NCBI GenBank assembly: GCA_050012855.1
Contig: JBEKGJ010000004.1
Coordinates: 1-64,000, forward strand
Direction of reading: 5' to 3'
Length of the DNA stretch: 64,000 nt
Origin: JAJXZJ01 sp050012855
GTDB taxonomy: Bacteria; Verrucomicrobiota; Verrucomicrobiia; Limisphaerales; J093
How positions within the stretch are numbered: position 1 is the stretch's first letter; the number at the start of each line of letters is the position of its first letter. The notes beneath the pieces are model-generated. The model saw nothing but the letters and a program-made list of their open reading frames with translations, made no database searches and was not told the DNA's origin. Of this stretch, positions 26,358 through 35,181 are shown one piece after another. The translations under genes and the position numbers were made by a program.

Positions 26358-26684
26358 ATGAACAAAACCGAATTGCTCCAGGGGACCCTGGACCTGCTGA
26401 TCTTAAAGACCCTCGCCGCCGGGCCGCTGCACGGCTACGCCATCGCCCAGCGCATCCAGCAACGCTCGGACGACGTGCTCGTGGTGGAGGAGGGCTCGCT
26501 TTACCCCGCCCTCTACCGCATCGAGGAAAAAGGCTGGATCGCGGCGGAATGGGGCAAGTCGGAGAACAACCGGCGCGCGAAATTTTACGCGCTCACCCGC
26601 GCCGGCCGCCAACAATTGACGGAGGAAACCGCCTTGTGGGAACGGGTCTGCCGCGCCATCACGCTCGTTCTGCAGGCGGCGTGA
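26358..26684 (+). CDS. PadR-family transcriptional regulator (ADOP-linked type)
   Basis: This 108-residue winged-helix protein opens LLQGTLDLLILKTLAAGPLH and continues with GYAIAQRIQQ, EEGSLYPALYRIEEKGWI and FYALTRAGRQQL. It closely follows the short PadR subfamily first described in Acidobacteria and usually encoded beside ADOP permease genes. There is no effector domain beyond the C-terminal helix used for dimerisation. Family knowledge suggests repression relieved by a small molecule or by cell stress. The palindromic operator pair immediately upstream supports autoregulation, and 17 bases separate it from the next gene, so it heads the efflux operon. Confidence 0.9.
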   Translation: MNKTELLQGTLDLLILKTLAAGPLHGYAIAQRIQQRSDDVLVVEEGSLYPALYRIEEKGWIAAEWGKSENNRRAKFYALTRAGRQQLTEETALWERVCRAITLVLQAA

Positions 26685-26701
26685 ACCGGTGAGGAGGAAA
26701 C

Positions 26702-27466
26702 ATGCGGATACGTGGCACTGATTTTGTAATGTACCAAGTTTCCGACTTGGCCGCCGCGGCGCGTTTTTACCGCGACACGCTCGGCCTGCCGCAGGAGGTT
26801 TACAGCGAAGAATGGCAGTGGGCGGAGTTCAACTGCGGCCAGGTGACGCTCTCGTTGCACGGCGGCGTCAAACTCCCGGCCGAGATCGCCGGTGGCCGGA
26901 TCGCCCTGGCCGTGGAGGACATCCAGGCGGCCTACGACGAGTTGAAGCAAAAAGGCATTCGTACCACCGGCGAACCGCAGGACTTCAAAGTCTGTTGCGC
27001 CCTGGAGGTGCGCGATCCCGATGGCAACCCGGTGATCCTTCACCGGCGGGCGGACCGGTCTTGGGGACGGAATTCCGCGACCGAATCGGATGAGGCGGGC
27101 GCGGTCATCGCCCTGGAACGGGCGGCGCTGGACCGGTGGACGAAGGGGGACCCTTCGGGCTTTCTCGAGATCTCCAGCCCGGACGTGGTCTATTTCGACC
27201 CAACGCTCGAACGGCGGCTGGACGGCCTGGACGCGTTGACGCGGCTTTATGAATCCATGCGCGGCAAAATCCATATCACCCGCTATGAGCTGGTCAATCC
27301 GAAGGTGCAATTCAGCGGAGACGCCGCGGTGTTGACCTACAACTTCGTAGGTGAGAGCGCCGGCGGGACCGACCGGTGGAACTGCACGGAGGTTTATCGG
27401 CGGACCCCGGCCGGTTGGCGCATCGTGCAAACCCACTGGTCGTTCACACAACCCTCACGGCAATGA
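26702..27466 (+). CDS. Fusion of glyoxalase/VOC domain with SnoaL-like domain
   Basis: The protein has 254 residues and one of the few strong ribosome sites in the window (GGAGG, 5 bases before the ATG). Residues 1-120 form a glyoxalase/bleomycin-resistance fold (VMYQVSDLAAAARFYRDTLG and LEVRDPDGNPVILH). Residues 135-250 form a SnoaL-like/DUF4440 domain (IALERAALDRWTKGDP, TEVYRRTPAGWRIVQTHWS). Both domain types bind or modify small molecules, and the first can sequester or modify antibiotics. Placement between PadR and an ABC ATPase suggests the protein handles the compound that the system exports. The stop overlaps the ATPase start (ATGA). Confidence 0.82.
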   Translation: MRIRGTDFVMYQVSDLAAAARFYRDTLGLPQEVYSEEWQWAEFNCGQVTLSLHGGVKLPAEIAGGRIALAVEDIQAAYDELKQKGIRTTGEPQDFKVCCALEVRDPDGNPVILHRRADRSWGRNSATESDEAGAVIALERAALDRWTKGDPSGFLEISSPDVVYFDPTLERRLDGLDALTRLYESMRGKIHITRYELVNPKVQFSGDAAVLTYNFVGESAGGTDRWNCTEVYRRTPAGWRIVQTHWSFTQPSRQ

Positions 27467-28191
27467 AAACAACCCAGATCGCAAACCATCGGATTGAGGA
27501 GCCCCGGCCAGGAAGTCCAGCCCCGGCCCTGCTCCAACTCCACAATCTGGAAAAATGCTACCAAACCAAAGCGGGCTTCACCTACGTCCTGCGCCAGATC
27601 AACCTCGACATCGCCGAGGGGGAGTTCCTCTCCGTCATGGGGCCGTCCGGCGCCGGCAAATCCACGCTGCTGGGGATTCTCGGGATGTACGACGCCACCT
27701 GGGAGGGCGAGTTTTTCTTCCGCGATCATCCGGTGCACGGGTTGAAACCGAAAGACCGGTCGGCGCTCAACAAAAAGTTCATCGGTTTCGTATTCCAACA
27801 GTTCCACCTGCTGGAGGACCTCACCGTGGCCGAGAACCTCGACATTCCCCTCTCCTATCGCAACATCCCGAAATCCGAGCGCCAGGGACTTGTGGCCGAC
27901 CTGCTGGACCGCTTTGGCATCGTGGCGAAGAAGGATTTGTATCCCAGCCAGCTTTCCGGCGGTCAGCAACAGCTCGTGGCCGTTGCCCGCGCGATCATCG
28001 CCAAGCCCGCCCTGCTGCTGGCCGATGAACCGACCGGCAACCTGCACACCGACCAAGGCCGCGAAATCATGGAGTTATTCAAGAAACTGAACCAGGAAGG
28101 CACCACCATCGTGCAGGTGACGCACAACGAAGCCTGGGCCGCTTACGGCCGGCGGATCATCCGGTTGAAGGACGGATGGATGGAGAAGTGA
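27463..28191 (+). CDS. ABC transporter ATPase, MacB/LolD type (first copy)
   Basis: The product has 242 residues from the ATG at 27463, which overlaps the previous stop; an earlier in-frame ATG would lie inside the preceding gene. Walker A is GPSGAGKST (residues 60-68), the Q-loop is FVFQQFHLLEDLTVAENL, the signature is LSGGQQQLVAVARA, and Walker B with D-loop is LLLADEPTGNLHT, followed by the switch His in QVTHNE. The signature carries Leu where Arg is usual after the glutamines. This is the ATPase type that pairs with FtsX-domain permeases. It precedes an unknown gene and the permease array. Confidence 0.9.
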   Translation: MKTTQIANHRIEEPRPGSPAPALLQLHNLEKCYQTKAGFTYVLRQINLDIAEGEFLSVMGPSGAGKSTLLGILGMYDATWEGEFFFRDHPVHGLKPKDRSALNKKFIGFVFQQFHLLEDLTVAENLDIPLSYRNIPKSERQGLVADLLDRFGIVAKKDLYPSQLSGGQQQLVAVARAIIAKPALLLADEPTGNLHTDQGREIMELFKKLNQEGTTIVQVTHNEAWAAYGRRIIRLKDGWMEK

Positions 28192-28194
28192 GCC

Positions 28195-28884
28195 ATGAAC
28201 TGCCTGGATCGGAACAGCCTTGGCTCGACGCTGGATTCCATTTCGGAATCGCTGTTCTTCGAGCATCCCATTCCCGAGTCCCAGCGCGTCGTCGCCGCCC
28301 GCTGGATCGCCGCCCGCCAGGGATTGCCGGGCTCTTATGCCGGCATGTTCGCGCCGACGGAAAAGGATACCCTCGGAATTCATCTCTTTACCGGTGAGGC
28401 CATCCGCTCGCGGGCCAGGATCGCGCACATTCTCGGCGAGGAAGGTTGCCGGATTCTGACCCGGCTGCACGTGACTGACGGGCAGGTGCAAGATTCGCTG
28501 AACCGCGCGGTGCGGGGAATGGCGGCCCGGCTGGCGGAGGCGGAACGGCGCGGTTATGACACGGGCACCTATTGCTGCGGCACCTGTTCGGCGGCCTATT
28601 GGCGCAACCTCGCCATCAACCTGCTGCCGCGCGCCGAGGAACGGCTGCGCTTGGGCCTGAAGGAACTGAAGAACAGCCGCAGTGGCGCCGGAAAATGGCG
28701 CCGGTTCCCGTTCCATTACACCTGCCTGGCGCTGACGGAAATCGGACCTGAGCTTGCCAAGAGCGAAATGCGGTATGCGGCTTGGTACTGGCGGAACAAC
28801 CTGAAGAAACTCGCTTCGGCGGAAAGTTCCGTTGCGCGGCGCCGGGCCGCGGTGGGCCAACGACTCCTCGAACTGTGTGAGTAG
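28195..28884 (+). CDS. Conserved-looking hypothetical protein with a CCGTC motif
   Basis: I do not recognise this 229-residue protein. It has no signal peptide or membrane helix and appears helical. A cysteine cluster (TYCCGTCSAAYWRNL, about residues 124-138) lies at its centre, and an earlier charged segment includes EKDTLGIHLFTGEAIRSRARI. The C-terminal third has an aromatic stretch (RYAAWYWRNNLKKL). The gene starts 3 bases after the ATPase stop, so it is very probably translated with it and belongs to the same system. The Cys cluster could bind a metal or act in redox chemistry. Possible roles include a cytoplasmic partner of the ATPase or an enzyme acting on the substrate. Confidence 0.6.
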   Translation: MNCLDRNSLGSTLDSISESLFFEHPIPESQRVVAARWIAARQGLPGSYAGMFAPTEKDTLGIHLFTGEAIRSRARIAHILGEEGCRILTRLHVTDGQVQDSLNRAVRGMAARLAEAERRGYDTGTYCCGTCSAAYWRNLAINLLPRAEERLRLGLKELKNSRSGAGKWRRFPFHYTCLALTEIGPELAKSEMRYAAWYWRNNLKKLASAESSVARRRAAVGQRLLELCE

Positions 28885-28898
28885 TGAGTCGCGACGAC

Positions 28899-28954
28899 GT
28901 GAAAACTTGAAAACCTGAAAACTTGAAAACTTGAAAACTTAACAACGTGAAAAC
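28899..28954 (+). repeat. Octamer ladder before the truncated permease
   Basis: Seven consecutive 8-bp units of the type TTGAAAAC run without a break. The last unit, GTGAAAAC at 28947-28954, supplies the start codon of the permease remnant. This is the most regular member of the ladders that precede the permease genes, with A in place of the T of the GTTGAATC consensus found elsewhere. Confidence 0.85.
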
Positions 28955-29070
28955 ATTCAGGCAACGGCTCCGCTCGCTGCGGCAGCGGCCGGCGGTGAAG
29001 CGGGAGATTGACGAAGAACTGCGCTTCCACCTGGAGCAGCGCACGGCGGAGAACATCGCCGCGCACGGGT
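28947..29070 (+). pseudogene. N-terminal remnant of an ADOP-type permease gene
   Basis: From the GTG at 28947 the frame encodes a permease prefix matching the start of the nine permeases (RQRPAVKREIDEELRFHLEQ, then RTAENIAA). Homology stops near residue 42 and is followed by unrelated sequence. No second membrane domain follows; the remaining DNA up to 29791 is taken up by the minus-strand toxin-antitoxin pair. The original gene would have been about 2.6 kb, so most of it has been lost. It was probably cut by insertion or deletion around the toxin-antitoxin module. Confidence 0.8.
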
Positions 29071-29121
29071 TGTCCCAAGACGCTCCGGCAGCGGCACTCC
29101 CGCCACACCAAGGTCGGCGTG

Positions 29122-29481
29122 TCAACGTCCCGGCGCATCGCTCGGGCAGAGCAACTCGCGGAGTTTCTCTCGAACTGACTTCATGAGATCTTCCGGCAAA
29201 ACGCCGATCGCGCCGCTGATAACCGACACGTGCAGCGTGGTGAGCTTGTCCACGCGGATCAAGGACGGCCTCTTGAGGCCGGTCTTCCGCCACTCCGAAT
29301 GGCTCGGGTTGACGGCGACCGTGCGGGGCGAGGCCGGCCAGCCAACTGCGGAAGTGATGAACGCGACCAGAAAATCGTCCGGCGAATCACATCGCGCCAG
29401 CACGAGACAGGGCCGTCGCTTGGCGCTGGTCAAATCTGTGAAAGGAAACGCCGCGTGGACAATCTCTCCTGATTGGAACAT
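29122..29481 (-). CDS. PemK/MazF-family toxin (endoribonuclease)
   Basis: The protein has 119 residues from the ATG at 29481. A longer reading starts inside the antitoxin and was rejected. The N-terminus has the family pattern SGEIVHAAFPFTDLTSAKRR followed by PCLVLA. Later conserved parts include VDKLTTLH and SGAIGVLPEDLMKSV. PemK/MazF toxins cut RNA and arrest growth when free of antitoxin. The gene follows the antitoxin with a gap of 7 bases, the usual order. The pair runs opposite to the permease array and sits where most of a permease gene is missing, so it may have displaced it. Confidence 0.85.
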   Translation of the reverse strand: MFQSGEIVHAAFPFTDLTSAKRRPCLVLARCDSPDDFLVAFITSAVGWPASPRTVAVNPSHSEWRKTGLKRPSLIRVDKLTTLHVSVISGAIGVLPEDLMKSVREKLRELLCPSDAPGR

Positions 29482-29488
29482 GCAGCAA

Positions 29489-29725
29489 CTATTTTCCGAA
29501 GCGCGGATTTGTCCGCCCCGGGAGGATGTCGTGGTCGCTGTAAATCTCTGGCTCAGCTTTGAGGAAATCGAAGGCGCCGCTGGCTTCAGCCAGACTGACG
29601 ATCTGGGTACCGCTGGGTTCCTCCGGCTCAAGCACGAGCACGGCCAAGCGCGCGCGCGCAGGCAACGAAACACCCACCGGCAGCTTCAGCACGCCATTCT
29701 CTTCCACGACTTCGATGGCCTTCAC
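29489..29725 (-). CDS. Antitoxin of the PemK/MazF pair (AF2212/AbrB-like)
   Basis: This 78-residue protein starts at a GTG (29725). The N-terminus MKAIEVVEENGVLKLPVGV resembles AF2212-like and AbrB-type antitoxins with a swapped beta-hairpin DNA-binding fold. The C-terminal part (ASGAFDFLKAEPEIYSDHD) is the kind of extended tail that wraps and inhibits the toxin. It lies directly upstream of the toxin gene on the minus strand. Autoregulation would be expected from the region around 29726-29790, which also holds the promoter or ribosome site of the first intact permease on the other strand. Confidence 0.75.
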   Translation of the reverse strand: MKAIEVVEENGVLKLPVGVSLPARARLAVLVLEPEEPSGTQIVSLAEASGAFDFLKAEPEIYSDHDILPGRTNPRFGK

Positions 29726-29790
29726 AAGTACAAATTAGACCGTCAACCCCCGATTGCCAAGCCGCAATCTTCAACTGCGAGGAACCTTCG

Positions 29791-32394
29791 ATGAATTGGT
29801 TTCATAAGACTTGGTTTCACCTTCGCTCGCTCGGACAACACCGGGCGGTGAAGCGGGAGATTGACGAAGAACTGCGCTTCCACATTGAGCAGCGCACGGC
29901 GGAGAACCTCGCCGCCGGCATGACGCCGGAGGCCGCGGCGCGGGAGGCGCGCAAGCGCTTCGGCAATCTGCAAAGCGTCCGCGAGGAATGCCGGGAGGCG
30001 CGGGGCGCAAGTTTCGGTGACACGCTGCTTCAGGATATTTGTTTCGGCCTGCGGATGCTGGTCAAGCGCCCGGGATTCACGGCGGCGATCGTCCTCACGC
30101 TCGGTCTGGGCATCGGCCTCAACACGGCCATTTTCAGTGCCGTCAATGCGGTGTTGCTCCAGCCGTTGCCCTATCCGGCTCCCGAACAACTCGTGCAAGT
30201 GTTGAAGAACGCACAACCTTCCTGGGCAACCAAACCGGGGGTAACGGACATGCTCGGCGTCCCGGAAGTCCTGGCGTGGCAGGGGGAGAACCGGGTCTTA
30301 TCTCAAATCGCAGCTTACGAGTGGCAGGGGGCGAATCTGACGGGCGGCAACGAGGCTGAACGCGTCAATTGCGGGAAGGTCTCGGCATCGTTCCTGTCGG
30401 TCTTGGGAACGCCACCAGCTCTGGGCCGTGGCTTTTTGCCGGAGGAGGACCGGACCGGCGGGCCGGCGGTGGCCATTCTCAGCCACGGGCTTTGGCAGCG
30501 GCGTTTCGGCAGTGATACCAATGTCCTGGGCCGGACAATCACGCTGGACGCCAAGCCCTACACCGTAGTGGGCGTGCTGGCGCCAGATTTCCACCTCGCT
30601 GCACATTACGACATGCTGATCCCGCTCGCCCTTAGCCAGGGAAAATTCGCCATGCCGCAGGTCATCGGCCGGCTCAAACCGGGTGTCAGCCTCGCTCAAG
30701 CCCGGGGGGCGCTGGACGCCATTTACCAAAGTGCCCGCAATCCCAAGGAGAAGGGGCAGGTGGTGTTGGTCGGCCTGCACGAGCACGTCGTGGGCGGAAG
30801 CCGGCTCAGCCTGCTCGTCTATCTGGGCGCGGTCGGTTTCATTCTTTTGATCGCCTGCGCGAACGTCGCCAACCTCCTGCTGGCGCGGGCGACCCAACGG
30901 CGGAAGGAAATCGCCGTCCGGCTGGCCCTCGGCGCCGGGCGGCGGCGGATTGTTCGCCAACTGATGACGGAAAGCGCGTTACTGGCCGGGTTGGGCGCCG
31001 CACTAGGGTTGGTGCTCGCGTTCTGGGGCAAGGACCTGTTGCGCATGTTTATCTCCGATCTGCCCGTTCTGCCGATGGATGCGCGAGTGTTGGCCTTCAC
31101 TCTCTTGCTGGCAACGTTCACCGGTCTGCTCTTCGGCTTGGCGCCCGCCTGGGAAAGCTCACGCATCGCGTTGAACGACGCGCTGAACGAAGACGGGCGG
31201 GCGACGGGAACAACCGGGAGGCGACAACACCGGCTGAGCCGGCTGCTGGTGGTGGCGCAGGTGGGACTGGCCCTGGTGTTGCTGGTCGGCGCCGGATTGC
31301 TGGGCCAGAGTTTTCTCAGGCTCCACGGCGTGGACCCCGGATTCCGGCCGGATCACATCCTCAGCATGACGATCGTGCTGAGCGAACCGAAGTATCCGGA
31401 CGACCGTTCACGGGCCGCCTATTTTCAGCAGGTGATCGAGCGCCTCCGCCCCCTGCCCGGCGTGGCGGCCGTGGGAGCGAATTCCATGCTCCCATTGACG
31501 CCGTTCGGGAACACGTTCGCCGGCTTGGAAATCGAAGGGCAACCTCCGCCCGCGCCCGGCGAATATCGGTTCCTCCAATGCGGCACTGTCAACGGGGATT
31601 ACTTCCGGACGATGGGGATTCCCCTGAAGAGCGGCCGGGTGTTCACCGACGCCGACCAGGCCGGCAAACCCAGCGTCGCGCTGGTGAACGAGACTTTTGT
31701 CCGGCGTTACTTTCCCGACGCCGACCCGCTCGGGAAACGCTTGGGCGAGGGCAAAGACGCCATGACCATCATCGGGGTCGTTGGCGACGAGCGTCGCGCT
31801 CTTGAAAGTTCGCCTCAACCCCAGTTTTACCGCTGCTACCTCCAGGCGTGCGCCGGCGTGATGAGTCTGGCCGTGCGTACCCGTGGCGCCCCGACCAAGC
31901 TGGCCGGGGCGGTCCGGAGCGCCATTCTGGGCGTGGACCGGGACCAGCCGGTTTACAGCCTGATGACACTGGAACAGCGGTTGGCCGACGAACTCCGGCC
32001 ACGGCGGTTGAACATGTTGCTCATTGGCACGCTCGGCGCACTGGCGCTGGGGCTGTCCGTCATTGGAATCTACGGCGTCCTGTCATTCTCCGTCGCCCAA
32101 CGAACGCACGAGATCGGTGTCCGCATGGCGCTCGGGGCGCAGGGGGGCGACATCCTCTGGCTGGTCATCGGCGAGGGACTGAAACTCACCCTGGCGGGCG
32201 TTGGCATCGGGGTGTTCGCCGCCCTTGGGTTGACCCGGCTCATTTCGAGCTTGCTCTGGGGTGTCAGCGCCTTCGATCCCGCCACCTTCGCGGGGGTGTC
32301 CGCTTTGCTTACGGCCATCGCCCTGTTCGGCTGCTGGCTGCCCGCCCGCCGGGCCGCGAAGGTGGATCCGATGGTGGCGCTGAGATACGAATGA
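29791..32394 (+). CDS. ADOP-type tandem FtsX permease 1
   Basis: The product has 867 residues. A cytoplasmic prefix (residues 1-90; VKREIDEELRFHIEQRT, FGNLQSVREECRE) precedes a membrane helix (95-117), a MacB-type extracytoplasmic domain (about 120-330), an FtsX domain (about 335-455; IACANVANLLLA and EIAVRLALGAGRRRI), a central helix (about 490), a second MacB-type domain (510-720) and a second FtsX domain (745-860; EIGVRMALGAQGGDI). Thus one chain carries both halves of a MacB-like dimer. No ATPase domain is fused. It is the only intact permease not preceded by octamers; its start (MNWFHKTWFHLRSLG) differs from the others and follows GAGGAA. Confidence 0.9.
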   Translation: MNWFHKTWFHLRSLGQHRAVKREIDEELRFHIEQRTAENLAAGMTPEAAAREARKRFGNLQSVREECREARGASFGDTLLQDICFGLRMLVKRPGFTAAIVLTLGLGIGLNTAIFSAVNAVLLQPLPYPAPEQLVQVLKNAQPSWATKPGVTDMLGVPEVLAWQGENRVLSQIAAYEWQGANLTGGNEAERVNCGKVSASFLSVLGTPPALGRGFLPEEDRTGGPAVAILSHGLWQRRFGSDTNVLGRTITLDAKPYTVVGVLAPDFHLAAHYDMLIPLALSQGKFAMPQVIGRLKPGVSLAQARGALDAIYQSARNPKEKGQVVLVGLHEHVVGGSRLSLLVYLGAVGFILLIACANVANLLLARATQRRKEIAVRLALGAGRRRIVRQLMTESALLAGLGAALGLVLAFWGKDLLRMFISDLPVLPMDARVLAFTLLLATFTGLLFGLAPAWESSRIALNDALNEDGRATGTTGRRQHRLSRLLVVAQVGLALVLLVGAGLLGQSFLRLHGVDPGFRPDHILSMTIVLSEPKYPDDRSRAAYFQQVIERLRPLPGVAAVGANSMLPLTPFGNTFAGLEIEGQPPPAPGEYRFLQCGTVNGDYFRTMGIPLKSGRVFTDADQAGKPSVALVNETFVRRYFPDADPLGKRLGEGKDAMTIIGVVGDERRALESSPQPQFYRCYLQACAGVMSLAVRTRGAPTKLAGAVRSAILGVDRDQPVYSLMTLEQRLADELRPRRLNMLLIGTLGALALGLSVIGIYGVLSFSVAQRTHEIGVRMALGAQGGDILWLVIGEGLKLTLAGVGIGVFAALGLTRLISSLLWGVSAFDPATFAGVSALLTAIALFGCWLPARRAAKVDPMVALRYE

Positions 32395-32430
32395 AACCGT
32401 TAAACCGTTGAATCGTTGAATCGTTGAATG
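32395..32430 (+). repeat. Octamer ladder between permeases 1 and 2
   Basis: After the stop codon comes a half unit (AACC), then GTTAAACC, two GTTGAATC and one GTTGAATG. The next eight bases (ATGAAAAT) contain the start codon of permease 2 in phase with the ladder. Confidence 0.85.
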
Positions 32431-35151
32431 ATGAAAATGCTGCGGACAATCTGGTTGAAGTTCCGCTCGCTGTGGCAGCGGCCGGCGGTGAAGCGGGAGA
32501 TTGACGAAGAACTGCGCTTCCACCTGGAGCAGCGCACGGCGGAGAACCTCGCCGCTGGCATGTCGCCTGAGGTAGCGGCGCGCGAGGCGCGCAAGCGTTT
32601 CGGCAACGTGCAGAGCATCCGCGAGGAATGCCGCGAGGTGCGCGGTGCAAGTTTGGGCGAGCCGACGTTGCAGGACGTTCGCTTCGGCCTGCGGATGCTG
32701 CGGAAGAATCCGGGATTCACCGTCGCGGCGGTGCTCACGCTGGCCTTGGGTGTCGGCGTGAACAGCGCGTTGTTTAGCGTCATTTACGCCGTCCTGCTTG
32801 AACCCCTTCCTTACCCTGACCCCGGCCGGTTGGTGCAGGTGCAGTCCACGATCTCGGCGCCCGGCAAACCCGCGGAGATCGTGCCGACGTGGGCTTACCC
32901 GCGCTTCGAGTTGCTGCGCGATCATAACCGCATCTTTGCCCAGATTGCGGCCTGCGACAGCCGGACGCTGACCGTGACGGGGATGGACCGTTCGGAACGG
33001 GTGGAGGCCGAGCTCGCTTCGGCCAGCTACTTGCCGTTGCTGGGAGTGCGGGCCGTCCTGGGCCGGGTTTTCCTTCCCGAAGAGGACCTGAAGGGCGCCA
33101 GTCAACCGGTCGTGGTGATTAGTGAGGGCTACTGGCAGCGCCGCTTCGGCGGCGACCCGGGCGTGATCGGGCGGACGTTGCGCGCGAACCAGACGCCCTT
33201 GACCGTTGTGGGCGTGCTGCGGGCAGGCTTCAAAGGGCAGTCGGGCGCCACCGAGATGTGGGTGCCGATCACGATGACGCCCACGTTGGAAGGAGACCCG
33301 AGCCGGCTTGAGCGGCCCTTCACCATGTGGCACCGCGTGCTGGCGCGGCTGCAGCCCGCGACGAGTCTGGCCGCCGCCCGGGCGAGTCTTGACTCGTTGG
33401 AACGGCAGCTTGAGTCCGTCCTGCCGGTGTCGTCCGAAAAGGAGGCGTATGGCATCCACCTCGTGCCGTTCCGCGAGGCCTCGACCGATCCGTTCATCCG
33501 GCGATCCCTGTGGGTGCTGGCCGCCGCCGTGGGTTTCGTGCTGCTGATCGCTTGTGTGAATGTCGCCAATCTGCTGCTGGCGCGGGCGGCGTCGCGGGAA
33601 CGCGAGATCGCGATCCGGCTGGCCTTGGGCGCGACGCGAGGACAGCTCATCCGGCAATTGCTGGCGGAAAGCCTCGTGCTGGCGGCCGTTTCCGGGGCCG
33701 TCGCCTTGCTGTTCGCCCGCTGGGCGATTGACGCGATGGCCGCCTTCCAACCGGCCGACAATTTCGGTCTCCAGTCGGATTACGCGCGGTTGCCGGATTT
33801 CGGAACGATCCAACTCAGCGCACCCGCCCTGGCTTTCAACTTCTGCGTGGCGCTGGGGTGCGGCGTGATCTTTGGACTGTTTCCCGCCTGGCAGGCCGCC
33901 CGCCATTCGTTGAGTCCGGCCCTGCATCGTTCGACCGACCGGTCGGCCGGGGGGCATCAAGGCCTGGGGCTGCGCGGGGCGCGCAATCTGCTCGTGGTTG
34001 CGGAAACGGCCCTGGCGCTGATGCTGTTGGCGGGCGCGGGTCTGATGGTGCAAAGTCTCGCGCGGCTGACGACGACGCGGACGGGTTTCGACCCGAAGCA
34101 TTTGCTCACGTTTCGACTGGATCAACCCGGCGGGTCATCCGATTCCGCGAAGCAACTCTTCTTCCCGCAAATCCTCGAACGCGTCGGCGCAATCCCCGGA
34201 GTCGAATCCGCCTGTCTGGCCAACGCCGCGCCGTTGTCCGGCACGTATGATCGCAGCTTCATGGTGGTGCCACCCGCCGCCAACGAGGGCGGCCGGGTGG
34301 AGGCATTCATCGGCGTCCATCTGGCGAGCCAGGAGTTCCTCCATACGCTGCGCGTTCCGCTGTCGCGCGGCCGCTGGTTCACGGACCAGGATCGCCCCGA
34401 CACCCCGCTCGTGGCGGTGATCAACGAAACGGCCGCCCGCCGGTATTGGTCCGGGCGGGACCCGGTGGGCCAGCAGACCGACCTGAGCCCCGCTTTGGGG
34501 CCTGGGTTCTCCGCGGTGGAGGTGGTGGGGGTGATCGGCGACGTGAAGTACGACACGATGGCGGCGGAGATGGGCGCCAACGTGTACCTCTCCTATCGGC
34601 AATCCGGCTACCCGGGCTATTATGTGAACCTGCGAACCGCCGGCGATCCGCTCGCCGTGGTTGCCGCCGTGCGCATGGCCGTGGCCGCCGTGAGCGCCGA
34701 GGCGCCGGTGTATGACCTCATGACCATGGAGCAGCGCATCGCCAATTCCACCTCCCGCACCGAGTTCAACACCCTGCTGCTCCTTGCGTTTGCGGCACTG
34801 GCGGTGGTGTTGGCGGCGGTCGGGCTCTATGGTGTGGTGGCTTACTCGGTCACCCAACACACGCGTGAAATCGGCATCCGCATGGCCCTGGGCGCCCGCC
34901 CGGCCGACGTGCTCCGACTCATTGTGACGCAAGGCATGCGCCTGGTCCTGTTGGGCGGCCTGATTGGGCTGGTCGGCGCGCTTGCCCTGACCCGCCTCAT
35001 GCGCAGCCTGCTCTTCGGCGTCAGCCCCAGTGACCCACTCACTTTCGTGGTGATCCTGGTGATGCTGACGGGCGTCGCGCTGGTGGCCTGCTGGCTGCCC
35101 GCCCGCCGCGCGGCCAGGGTAAATCCCATGGTGGCGCTGAGAAGCGAGTGA
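32431..35151 (+). CDS. ADOP-type tandem FtsX permease 2
   Basis: The product has 906 residues, the longest in the array. The ATG at 32431 was preferred over the adjacent ATG at 32428 because it gives MKMLRTIW, aligned with MKTLRTIW in the paralogues, and fits the octamer phase. The first FtsX domain starts near residue 356 (IACVNVANLLLARAASRERE) and the second near 776 (YGVVAYSVTQHTREIGIRMA). The first extracytoplasmic domain has a loop with Pro-Trp-Tyr residues (IVPTWAYPRFELLRDHNRIF), and the second carries a Gly/Tyr-rich stretch near EMGANVYLSYRQSGYPGYYV. It ends with the shared C-terminal motif, here WLPARRAARVNPMVALRSE. Confidence 0.9.
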   Translation: MKMLRTIWLKFRSLWQRPAVKREIDEELRFHLEQRTAENLAAGMSPEVAAREARKRFGNVQSIREECREVRGASLGEPTLQDVRFGLRMLRKNPGFTVAAVLTLALGVGVNSALFSVIYAVLLEPLPYPDPGRLVQVQSTISAPGKPAEIVPTWAYPRFELLRDHNRIFAQIAACDSRTLTVTGMDRSERVEAELASASYLPLLGVRAVLGRVFLPEEDLKGASQPVVVISEGYWQRRFGGDPGVIGRTLRANQTPLTVVGVLRAGFKGQSGATEMWVPITMTPTLEGDPSRLERPFTMWHRVLARLQPATSLAAARASLDSLERQLESVLPVSSEKEAYGIHLVPFREASTDPFIRRSLWVLAAAVGFVLLIACVNVANLLLARAASREREIAIRLALGATRGQLIRQLLAESLVLAAVSGAVALLFARWAIDAMAAFQPADNFGLQSDYARLPDFGTIQLSAPALAFNFCVALGCGVIFGLFPAWQAARHSLSPALHRSTDRSAGGHQGLGLRGARNLLVVAETALALMLLAGAGLMVQSLARLTTTRTGFDPKHLLTFRLDQPGGSSDSAKQLFFPQILERVGAIPGVESACLANAAPLSGTYDRSFMVVPPAANEGGRVEAFIGVHLASQEFLHTLRVPLSRGRWFTDQDRPDTPLVAVINETAARRYWSGRDPVGQQTDLSPALGPGFSAVEVVGVIGDVKYDTMAAEMGANVYLSYRQSGYPGYYVNLRTAGDPLAVVAAVRMAVAAVSAEAPVYDLMTMEQRIANSTSRTEFNTLLLLAFAALAVVLAAVGLYGVVAYSVTQHTREIGIRMALGARPADVLRLIVTQGMRLVLLGGLIGLVGALALTRLMRSLLFGVSPSDPLTFVVILVMLTGVALVACWLPARRAARVNPMVALRSE

Positions 35152-35181
35152 AAATGAATCATGAAACGCGCTGCATGAACC
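35152..35181 (+). repeat. Degenerate octamer spacer between permeases 2 and 3
   Basis: This spacer of 30 bases is the least regular of the set. Only the last unit, CATGAACC, clearly matches the other ladders, and it is followed in phase by the start unit GTGAAAAC of permease 3. Confidence 0.5.
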
